43,818 nucleotides of DNA from the NCBI RefSeq assembly GCF_003207795.1, contig NZ_NIRT01000025.1, forward strand, positions 1-43,818. Reading direction: 5' to 3'. The notes beneath the pieces are model-generated. The model was given only the letters and a program-made list of their open reading frames with translations. It was not told the DNA's origin and made no database searches. The position numbers and the translations under genes were made by a program. The DNA comes from Komagataeibacter nataicola (GTDB lineage Bacteria; Pseudomonadota; Alphaproteobacteria; Acetobacterales; Acetobacteraceae). Below are positions 15,076-22,090 of the stretch, one piece after another; position 1 is the stretch's first letter, and the number at the start of each line of letters is the position of its first letter.

Positions 15076-15707
15076 TCCCTCCCCGACGAGACGACAAGCT
15101 GTTCGATGGCCAGTCCATCCGGGTGATCCAGGTCCTCCACGCGATCAATCGTCACGGTTGCCATCAGCATTTGCGTATTCTGCTGGTTGACGTTTTCGCA
15201 GGTCTGGATGAAAGGGAACTGTATTACGTAGCGCGCGTGTCCCTGCACGACAGTCTCGGCGCGTACGGTCGCGGCCCGTGTCGGCTGCGCGTAACAGAGC
15301 AGTTTTGCATCCCTGAGTTTCGCCAGATTCCCCTGCGTAATGAAAGACTTTGCAAAGGTGTTCCATCCGTTGAGCGTGTAGTGAGCGCCCGCGGTGTTCA
15401 TCTGGGTTGGAAAATCACGATAGTTGATGTTGTAGGGTGCGATCGCCCATTTGACGGCCCAGCCGAGAAGCTGGTCCTGGCCAAGTACCGGACTGGTGAG
15501 CGCCACGGCCGGTCGGGGAGCATTTTGGCCGTCAACGTAGAAATAGAGGGGTGTGGGCGGGTGTGCACGGATATAGGCGTCGTGCGCCGAGAACACGATG
15601 ACCACGCCCGCCAGTGCGATGTTGAGCAGCAGTGATCTGTCTACAACAATCCCCTGAAAGTCGGGGTCGGTAAGCCGCCTGGTTACTGCGGAATTAAACA
15701 GCCGCAT
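15072..15707 (-). CDS. dotI: DotI/IcmL-like (TraM-like) inner-membrane protein
   Basis: DotI (IcmL) is a bitopic inner-membrane protein with a VirB8-like periplasmic domain. The 211-residue product (Legionella 212) has a span at about residues 25-43 (LLLNIALAGVVIVF). The periplasmic domain then shows PTPLYFYVDGQ, LLGWAVKWAIAPYNINYRDF, GWNTFAKSFI and YVIQFPFIQTCEN, the IcmL pattern. It is the first gene of the dotI-dotH-dotG-dotF-dotE unit, with GGGAGG 6 bases before the ATG at 15707. The promoter should lie in the 130 bases upstream (15708-15839). Confidence 0.88.
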   Translation of the reverse strand: MRLFNSAVTRRLTDPDFQGIVVDRSLLLNIALAGVVIVFSAHDAYIRAHPPTPLYFYVDGQNAPRPAVALTSPVLGQDQLLGWAVKWAIAPYNINYRDFPTQMNTAGAHYTLNGWNTFAKSFITQGNLAKLRDAKLLCYAQPTRAATVRAETVVQGHARYVIQFPFIQTCENVNQQNTQMLMATVTIDRVEDLDHPDGLAIEQLVVSSGRE

Positions 15708-15839
15708 GGCGCGCCTCCCTTACGGGGGCATGAAAAAAGGTGGTCATCACTCTACTCTCATTTCCCGACGGTGATGAGAGCAGGCTGGAAGTCTATCTTG
15801 CGACCAGCACGTTTTTTCTTTGACGGTTCCCGGCACTAC

Positions 15840-16718
15840 TCAGGCGGCAATGCCATGCGTGGCGGCAATGCTGCGGCGGTATCGTCTGCTGACCCGGTCA
15901 CCACCCTTGCGGGTGGTCCAGAAAAAGCATCCGCTCTTGCAGAGGCATTCCCGCCGGATGTACTGGTGTTCGCCGATATAATATTCGGCCCTCGCGTGAA
16001 TGAACCAGGGCACTTTGGCGCCGCGTCGTGGCGGAAGCTGCTCCCAGCAGCTTTGGGATTTCAGCGCGCTTTCCGAAATAAGGAAGTCCCGCGCAATTTC
16101 ACGCGGGTTCTGAAATGCAAAATGGCGGTAGGCGATTTCAATGTTGGCGGCCTCGTGCCACCGTACCTTGTCTCCTCCCTTATGTCCTGTGAGGGTCAGC
16201 CTGTTGAGGCTGTTCCTGACAAGCCATGTCCGTCCCCGCCGGGCTTCATGAGGCAGCAGGGAGGCCTGTTCCCATGTCAGGACAGCTTCGGGATCTGCGG
16301 GAATGGCGCTCCGCTTTTCGGCAAGTATGGTCTCCGCCTGTATTTTTGAGAGCCTGATGCGCGGTGGCAGGCCAAGCTGCTTTCTTTTTGCACGCACGCT
16401 CCCGGCCGAGCGGCCAAGCATCTCAGCTATGTCGGCGGTTTTATCACCACAGAGCCAGCGTTGGCCAAGGATGAGCAACTGGGTCCTTGTCCATGCTCCC
16501 CTGCGTGCAGGCGCTTCGTAAAAAACATTCTGGGGTCGGTCGGCCCATTGCGCGACTGACTCCTTCACCTCCTGCACTGTCAGGGTGAGCATGGTCGCCA
16601 CAAGGACCTCGTCGCGCAGCCTGGCATAAAGGGCGCGTATCATTTCTGGCGTGGGATAGGTCTGAAGCCATGTAAACAGACCGTGTTTTATAACCTGGCC
16701 GAACGATGCTGACTTCAT
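15840..16718 (-). CDS. Putative DNA-binding protein with repeated SANT/GcrA-like helices
   Basis: The 292-residue product has a region at about residues 73-118 reading WTRTQLLILGQRWLCGDKTA then IAEMLGRSAGSVRAKRKQLG, like the Myb/SANT or GcrA-type helix sets that recognise DNA. A weaker second copy lies near residues 200-245 (ANIEIAYRHFAFQNPREIAR, then PPRRG). The C-terminus has RRECLCKSGCFFW, similar to the first half of a small zinc ribbon. The second cysteine pair is replaced by Ser and Tyr (DRVSRRYRRS). It lies just upstream of dotI on the same strand, so it may regulate or be co-expressed with the transfer genes. The family is not firmly identified. Confidence 0.5.
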   Translation of the reverse strand: MKSASFGQVIKHGLFTWLQTYPTPEMIRALYARLRDEVLVATMLTLTVQEVKESVAQWADRPQNVFYEAPARRGAWTRTQLLILGQRWLCGDKTADIAEMLGRSAGSVRAKRKQLGLPPRIRLSKIQAETILAEKRSAIPADPEAVLTWEQASLLPHEARRGRTWLVRNSLNRLTLTGHKGGDKVRWHEAANIEIAYRHFAFQNPREIARDFLISESALKSQSCWEQLPPRRGAKVPWFIHARAEYYIGEHQYIRRECLCKSGCFFWTTRKGGDRVSRRYRRSIAATHGIAA

Positions 16719-16965
16719 GGCGGTATGCCCTCGTCATCGCGTTTTCGGGATAGGCTGCGTGTTTTGGGAATAATATCTCTTAAGCGTTATATAACCGTCA
16801 AGAAATAAATAGCGCAGAACGCGCTAATATGACTCCAGACGCGGTTTCCGGTCCGCGTTGGTGATCCGCCGGGCCACATCACCTGGAATGGACAGCCCAA
16901 GGCATAGGGTCTGCCATAAGAAAGGAGACCTCTTTCCTGACAGTCTCCATACCTTCATCACCCGG

Positions 16966-17769
16966 TCAGTGGTTTGCGATATCGTCGAGGTGACCAATAA
17001 TGGACTCGAGATCAGCGAGGGCTTCGAGTTGTGATTGCGCGGACATTGCCCACGCGGTCATGTCCAGGGAACGCAAGAGGTCTGCGTCGTCATGTATTCC
17101 CGGGATCAGGTAATAAACGGAGACGGACAGTCCTTCGGCAATGCGATAAACCGTTTCAAGGCTCGGATTTCTCAGCCCTGCTTCGATCAGGCTCAGGCTG
17201 GTCAGGGAAACATGTGATTTATGGGCGATCTGGCTCGCTGTTGCCCCCTGAAGCGTCCTGAAGATCTGAATCCTGCGCCCAAATATCTCGAGGAGGTCCT
17301 GCCGTTCCCCCGAGGTGAAGGCGACACTGTGTGAATAATGATCGATCGGCAATCTGACCGGTATTTCCGGCAGGTTAAACGTCTTTGAAATATTGCCAAT
17401 AATGTCGCGTAATTTCTGGATTGCCAGATTGTAGTCCGAACACTGCTTCATGGTCTTTTTCAGCTGCGTGGCGGATGCCACCAGATCCAGATGGGCAAAC
17501 CATGTACCTTCTGGTGCGCCTTGCGGAAGAATATCGCGCGGATCTATCTCAAATACCCGTAGCAGCGCCGATAATGTTTCCAGGGAAACCGGACGACCGG
17601 CTTCGATGCTCCGTATGACCGATACATTCAACCGTGCCAGTTTGGCGAGGTGTACCTGCGTCCAGTCAAGCGCAGTGCGCCTGTCATAAATGATTTCCCC
17701 AATGTCTCTATATAATTGGCCGGATGCAAATAAAGCCTCGGCTTGCATCTTGCCATTGTCATGGGACAT
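16966..17769 (-). CDS. Double-XRE transcriptional regulator
   Basis: The 267-residue product contains two XRE helix-turn-helix domains. The first, about residues 20-76, reads LDWTQVHLAKLARLNVSVIR then SIEAGRPVSLETLSALLRVF. The second, about residues 168-222, reads GATASQIAHKSHVSLTSLSL then IEAGLRNPSLETVYRIAEGL. The linker holds helices but no recognised ligand domain. It is transcribed divergently from the plus-strand transfer genes, with 196 bases between (17770-17965), so it is well placed to control them and itself. An internal ATG at residue 8 is an alternative start. Confidence 0.8.
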   Translation of the reverse strand: MSHDNGKMQAEALFASGQLYRDIGEIIYDRRTALDWTQVHLAKLARLNVSVIRSIEAGRPVSLETLSALLRVFEIDPRDILPQGAPEGTWFAHLDLVASATQLKKTMKQCSDYNLAIQKLRDIIGNISKTFNLPEIPVRLPIDHYSHSVAFTSGERQDLLEIFGRRIQIFRTLQGATASQIAHKSHVSLTSLSLIEAGLRNPSLETVYRIAEGLSVSVYYLIPGIHDDADLLRSLDMTAWAMSAQSQLEALADLESIIGHLDDIANH

Positions 17770-17965
17770 TTTCGTTTACTCTCACGGCGGGCGTTTTCCT
17801 CGGCAAAAGAAACTTCCAACATCCAGAAGATATCGACTGGTCACGTCCTGACAGGGGATCACGCGTGACGGAACGTCATGATAGTCGAGTTGGAGCCCGC
17901 AAAAAAGGTGTCTGAGGTCGCAAAGGCCGCTGCTCTGGTCAGGAGAACTTGATGGAGACACTCAT

Positions 17966-18436
17966 ATGCCTGTTATGCCTGCCGTGGTTATGGCGCTGGC
18001 CTCTGGCCCCATATCTGTCACACCTGCCGCGTTTCATCTTGTCCAGACAACTTCTCCGGACACTCCGTCCCAGCCGGCGTTGATGGGGACAACCGGCGGG
18101 GAAGCCTTACCATCACCGGGAGACGCTGGGCAGGAAGGTCCGGGCGCATTGGCTGATACTGGTGTGGATCCTCGAACATCCGGGAATGTTCCAGCCCGTC
18201 GGTATTTCCATATCGCCAGCGGTTATGGAAAGCAGGTCCCACTTGGTTTCGCCGTGCGTCAGATCGTTCCGCATGGGGTGCGTGTGGTGTTCGCGGCGGA
18301 CGTGGACACCAGCGTTCCTGTTGACTGGCAGGGCGGCCGGGAATGGAACAAGGTTCTGGCGACCACGGTAGCCCAGGCGGGTGACGTCATTGATGTTGGT
18401 CATAATAAAGTCGCGGTCCGACGTCGAATTCGCTGA
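17966..18436 (+). CDS. Secreted protein with TcpQ-like C-terminal domain
   Basis: The 156-residue product has a hydrophobic start (PAVVMALASGPISVTPAAF) that may be a signal peptide, a Pro/Gly-rich linker, and a compact C-terminal domain from about residue 90. That domain includes VPLGFAVRQIVPHGVRVVFA, then VDTSVPVDWQGGREWNKVL and a final VIDVGHNKVAV strand. This pattern resembles the TcpQ/PilN-type or secretin N-like domains that help assemble outer-membrane channels. A GGAGAC site precedes the ATG. It begins the plus-strand cluster leading to dotA, so a role in the transfer apparatus is likely but unproven. Confidence 0.5.
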   Translation: MPVMPAVVMALASGPISVTPAAFHLVQTTSPDTPSQPALMGTTGGEALPSPGDAGQEGPGALADTGVDPRTSGNVPARRYFHIASGYGKQVPLGFAVRQIVPHGVRVVFAADVDTSVPVDWQGGREWNKVLATTVAQAGDVIDVGHNKVAVRRRIR

Positions 18437-18488
18437 CTGGTCGCATGATGGCCCGACACCTTCGTCGTAATCACCCGAGGAAGGTTCC

Positions 18489-18878
18489 ATGAACAAGCCC
18501 TCATCCGTCCGGAAATCCGGACTTTCTTCCCCGATGCCCAATGTCTCCCTTGCGCTGGATGCGCTCGGCGAGATCTGGCGCATCAGGGGCGGGGAGGACG
18601 TCATCGCGATGTTGGACAATGATATGACAGCGAGGACGGCCTGGCACGCCATCCTCGCTGGTGTCGCGCCGCATGAATGGCCGGATCTGGTCAGCTCCCT
18701 TGACGCGCTGATCCCCTATCTGCGCGGCCGCAGGGACCTGTTGTCGGCGGACAGCCCTTTTGGACGGGGCGTAATCTCGGAAAGCAGGCGCCAGGCGCTT
18801 CATCGCCTTCTTGCTCCGGAAAGGATTGCCCTGCTGGAGGCTGTGACGCGTCCGGCTACACGTCAGGAGGCCGCATGA
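18489..18878 (+). CDS. Conserved-looking hypothetical protein in the transfer cluster
   Basis: This 129-residue soluble protein has no signal peptide or membrane span. It begins with a basic, Ser-rich stretch and continues with helices (LALDALGEIWRIRGGEDVIA, AWHAILAGVAPHEW, ESRRQALHRLLAPERIALLE). AGGAAGG lies just before the ATG, and its stop overlaps the next gene as ATGA (18875-18878). I do not recognise a family. The coupling to the secreted protein gene that follows suggests a shared job in the transfer system. Confidence 0.6.
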   Translation: MNKPSSVRKSGLSSPMPNVSLALDALGEIWRIRGGEDVIAMLDNDMTARTAWHAILAGVAPHEWPDLVSSLDALIPYLRGRRDLLSADSPFGRGVISESRRQALHRLLAPERIALLEAVTRPATRQEAA

Positions 18879-19462
18879 TCGGTCTGCGCTTCCGTGTCCT
18901 GTTGTCAGTGGCCGCCGCTCTTGTATCGATACAGGGGCATGCGCAGACCATGTCATCAGCCGCCTCTGGCGCCACGACATCTACGGGAAGCGTCGGCTGC
19001 GCCGCCCTGACCCAGGCGGCGGCAACAGCCGTAAACGAACGCGTTCAGGCCAACGATGCTTACGAAAAGCAGCCGGATAGCGTCAACGGCCTATCCTGCC
19101 TGAGCAATTTTTTCAACGGCACCGGATTGAATCTCATCACGAACGGCCTTGACCCCGCGGCACTCCTGCAGGCCGTCGAGGGCCAGATAGGTGGCCAGGT
19201 CTGTCAGGCCGCACAGGCGGCATGGGGTAACGCCATGGGGTCGACCCAATGTGGACTCAGTTTGTCAGGCGTTAACCTGGGGCTCGGTTTTGGCTCGAGT
19301 AGCGGGCTCATGTGCCCGAGCCTGAGTTTCGGTGGTGGTGGGCCGCCAATCGCGACCGCCATTGCGGGGACGTCGAGCGGTACGACTGATCTGTATATCA
19401 ACGGATCTCCCCAGCTTCCGACCGGATACAGCCTGAGCAATCTCGTGGACGGAGTGTTCTGA
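18875..19462 (+). CDS. Secreted Gly/Ser-rich protein of the transfer cluster, unknown
   Basis: The 195-residue product has a clear signal peptide (MIGLRFRVLLSVAAALVSIQ, cleavage near GHAQT). The mature part contains five cysteines, in GCAALT, LSCLSN, QVCQAAQ, TQCGLS and LMCPSL, enough for two disulfides. A Gly/Ser-rich C-terminal third contains GVNLGLGFGSSSG and GGGGPP. It overlaps the genes on both sides (ATGA before, TGATG after). The DsbG-like protein encoded at 25912-26916 could act on such disulfides. It may be a periplasmic or surface part of the apparatus; no family is recognised. Confidence 0.55.
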   Translation: MIGLRFRVLLSVAAALVSIQGHAQTMSSAASGATTSTGSVGCAALTQAAATAVNERVQANDAYEKQPDSVNGLSCLSNFFNGTGLNLITNGLDPAALLQAVEGQIGGQVCQAAQAAWGNAMGSTQCGLSLSGVNLGLGFGSSSGLMCPSLSFGGGGPPIATAIAGTSSGTTDLYINGSPQLPTGYSLSNLVDGVF

Positions 19463-20646
19463 TGCGCAGGCTGCAGATGGTTATCATTGGTGTTGCTTCG
19501 TGCGTCTGCGTGCTGGCAGTCACGCCGCGTCCGGCATACGCGCTTTTCAGTGACGCCGCTGTCGTTGCAGCGATCAAGCTTCTTCAGGCGTTCACGGGCA
19601 ACGCCCTCAATACGATGACAAAAAATCTGACGGACAGCATCGATTCAAACCTCAGTAGCCTTACAAACCCGAATTCCGTTGCGTCTCTCCTGACGAAGGG
19701 TTTCACGCAGGTTGCCAATTACGCGAAAGCCCAGGTCGGTGCCCAGTCGCAACTCATGGATGCCCAGGACGCAGCGATGGCCGGATTTCTACGGCGCCAG
19801 CAGGAAACCGGAATCCGGGACGAGCATATGATGAACCCGGAATTCTGCGCGGGCCTTGACGCCCAGCAGTCCACCGTGGCCGCGTCCAAAGCGGCGCGCT
19901 CTGCGGTGTACGCCATTGCGACCGTGAGCGATCCCCGCGGTGAGGCAGGTCAGGGAACGCCCTCCTATTACGGCAAGTCACAAGGCACGGATGCGAACAT
20001 GTCCCTGCACCTCAAGCGCTACTGTTCGTCGGACGACGTGGCCCAGGGGCTCTGCTCTTCCGTGTCCCGGCTGCCGAACGCCGACCAGCGTGCTGCCAGC
20101 CTGTTCGGCGCTGATACCCTATCTGCGGATGGAGCTGTGGATGCAGCCAATGATTATGCGACTACCCTCATCCAGCCAGTAGCGCCGGCGGCCCTGCGTG
20201 GCGAGCAGCTGTCCAGCCTTCGTGGACGTGAAGCCGCAACCCGGCGCCGGTCATACAACAGTCGTATGTCTCTTGCCCGCTGGGTCACGGGCTACGTCAC
20301 ATCTCTTGGCGTGCCGTCCGTCACGCTGACGCGTGACCAGAAGGCTGAAATGACGGCTGAGGGGCTCACACCGCTCGACAAGGCGTCATGGCTGCAGGCC
20401 ATGGCGCTGGAAGTCAATCGCAGGGTCTCCAGCGTAAGCTGGAACGCCTCGCTCCAGGCAATGCCTCCCGCGTCGGTCATGCGCGAAGTTGCCACCGAGA
20501 TGGCGCAGTCCAATTACCTTGCGCTGCAGAACTACCGTCTCGGGCTCTACCTCGCGACCATGGGAGCTGCCCGGGTCGCGCAGGGAGAAGAGGTCGCCTT
20601 CAAGGACGGCCTGACACCGATGCCTTCCCCCACGATCAATCCCTAG
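19462..20646 (+). CDS. Secreted transfer protein, possibly TraW-like
   Basis: The 394-residue product has a signal peptide (VIIGVASCVCVLAVTPRPAYA, cleavage near AYALF). A helical region rich in Asn, Thr and Ser follows, then MNPEFCAGLDAQQSTVAASK, LKRYCSSDDVAQGLC and NADQRAASLFGADTLS, and a helical C-terminus. The Tyr-Cys...Gly-x-Cys block followed by an ADQRA segment recalls TraW-type proteins of IncI conjugation systems and integrating-element proteins. The position two genes before dotA fits the R64 traW-traX-traY order. The assignment rests on pattern and order and is tentative. It shares the TGATG junction with the previous gene. Confidence 0.5.
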   Translation: MRRLQMVIIGVASCVCVLAVTPRPAYALFSDAAVVAAIKLLQAFTGNALNTMTKNLTDSIDSNLSSLTNPNSVASLLTKGFTQVANYAKAQVGAQSQLMDAQDAAMAGFLRRQQETGIRDEHMMNPEFCAGLDAQQSTVAASKAARSAVYAIATVSDPRGEAGQGTPSYYGKSQGTDANMSLHLKRYCSSDDVAQGLCSSVSRLPNADQRAASLFGADTLSADGAVDAANDYATTLIQPVAPAALRGEQLSSLRGREAATRRRSYNSRMSLARWVTGYVTSLGVPSVTLTRDQKAEMTAEGLTPLDKASWLQAMALEVNRRVSSVSWNASLQAMPPASVMREVATEMAQSNYLALQNYRLGLYLATMGAARVAQGEEVAFKDGLTPMPSPTINP

Positions 20647-20655
20647 AGGTTTGCC

Positions 20656-22068
20656 ATGTCTGAGGCCCAGCAGAAAACCGGCGATATCGAGGATGTGCTG
20701 AAAACCCTCGATCGCGTGCAGTCCGAATACAGAAAGCAGGCGCCCGGGCAGGCCGCCGCATATGACCGGCTGCGGCAGGAATCCCGTGAGCCTGACGTCC
20801 AGAATGATCCCGGGTTCCGTACGCGCGTCGCATACGCCGTGCAGGATGTAGAGCGCCTTTTGGGACCGACGCTTGAAAAGGAGCATCCTCTCCGCGCCGA
20901 GATGACAGAGCGCGCGGCGCATTACCCAGGTCTGAACGAACCTGTGGTCGCTGCGATGATGCGTGAAACGCATCGCCTTCAGCAGCCAGAAGTAAACGCG
21001 ATCCGGACACTTGCCAGTGAACTGGTTGAAGGACATCAGGATCCGGACCACCCGGACATCGCGCACACCATCGAGAGCCTGAGGGCGACCGTCTTTCCCG
21101 AACCGGGGCACCAGCCAGCGCCAGGGCAGAATCATGCTGCCGGGTCTGCGCACGATGAGAAAGGTCAAGCGGATAAAACCCGTGGAATGGCGTCCCCGGG
21201 TGGGGGCGCTCCGCAAGGACCGGAGCAGTCGGCCAGCAGCCAACCCGGACAGACCCATACGATGGATCCTCAGAAGGACTTTCGAGAGAAACAGACAGGT
21301 CCCGCAAAAGATGCGCCGGAAAGCCGATCGACGATGGATGACAACGGCACAAAGGAAAAGGCGGCAGCGAACACACGGGAAACGAACGCCGCTACCAGGG
21401 AGCAGGAGGAAGTAAAGGTTATTCGCGGCGGGGGCTTTGCCCGCCTCGCGGAAGCGATTGCCTCGCGCATTGATAGCCAGCCTGCGAGCCCGGCATCATC
21501 ATGGATGGAAAAGGCCGTCGATTTCAGCACCCGGCTGCACAACGCGCGTGACGAAAAGAGCCTGGAGGCGACCGAACGTCTGGGAAAGCAGGCGGTGGAG
21601 GCCCTGCGTGACCTCAGGGAGCGGCCAGCTTCCTCCATCATGGCGGCGATTTCAGATGCAGGAAAGGGTGATCCTGACGGTGTTGCCGGTGTGTTGTCGG
21701 AGATGAAGGCCGGTGGCCGGTATGCCGATCTGCATAGCCAGTTTGTGACGGAGAAACAGAATAACCAGGCGTTCGCGGCGCAACTGGAGAATGTCACCAG
21801 CAGGCTCGAAGCCTACGGAAAGGGAAGGGACGCCGCCGAGGCAACAGGCCAGCGCATGGGAATGCCCGGCAGTGTGACGCAGCGCTTCACCCAGCTCGAT
21901 GCCGAGATCGGCAGGACTGCGGCCGAGGTGCCCGGAAAAAAGGAGGGGGCCAGTGCGCTGGAAGATGTGAGCGAAAAGGTCCGCGAGATGATGCACAAGG
22001 CCGTAACCGCGGTGACGGATTTCATGACGCGGATGAATCCCGGTCCCACCGCCAGTCCTGCGCCGTGA
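20656..22068 (+). CDS. Large hydrophilic protein before dotA, unknown
   Basis: The 470-residue product has no signal peptide or membrane span and is strongly hydrophilic. Residues 1-150 are helical (DIEDVLKTLDRVQSEYRKQA, YAVQDVERLLGP). Residues about 150-250 are a disordered Gln/Gly/Lys/Pro-rich linker. The C-terminal part has VIRGGGFARLAEAIASRID, helices up to LSEMKAGGRYADLHSQFV, and ends with Pro-Thr-Ala-Ser-Pro. The layout (domain, linker, domain) suits a cytoplasmic adaptor, regulator or secreted substrate. It sits where R64 has traX, but no sequence similarity is claimed. AGAGG precedes the ATG. Confidence 0.5.
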   Translation: MSEAQQKTGDIEDVLKTLDRVQSEYRKQAPGQAAAYDRLRQESREPDVQNDPGFRTRVAYAVQDVERLLGPTLEKEHPLRAEMTERAAHYPGLNEPVVAAMMRETHRLQQPEVNAIRTLASELVEGHQDPDHPDIAHTIESLRATVFPEPGHQPAPGQNHAAGSAHDEKGQADKTRGMASPGGGAPQGPEQSASSQPGQTHTMDPQKDFREKQTGPAKDAPESRSTMDDNGTKEKAAANTRETNAATREQEEVKVIRGGGFARLAEAIASRIDSQPASPASSWMEKAVDFSTRLHNARDEKSLEATERLGKQAVEALRDLRERPASSIMAAISDAGKGDPDGVAGVLSEMKAGGRYADLHSQFVTEKQNNQAFAAQLENVTSRLEAYGKGRDAAEATGQRMGMPGSVTQRFTQLDAEIGRTAAEVPGKKEGASALEDVSEKVREMMHKAVTAVTDFMTRMNPGPTASPAP

Positions 22069-22090
22069 CTTCGCCGCTGGAGGACAAACC

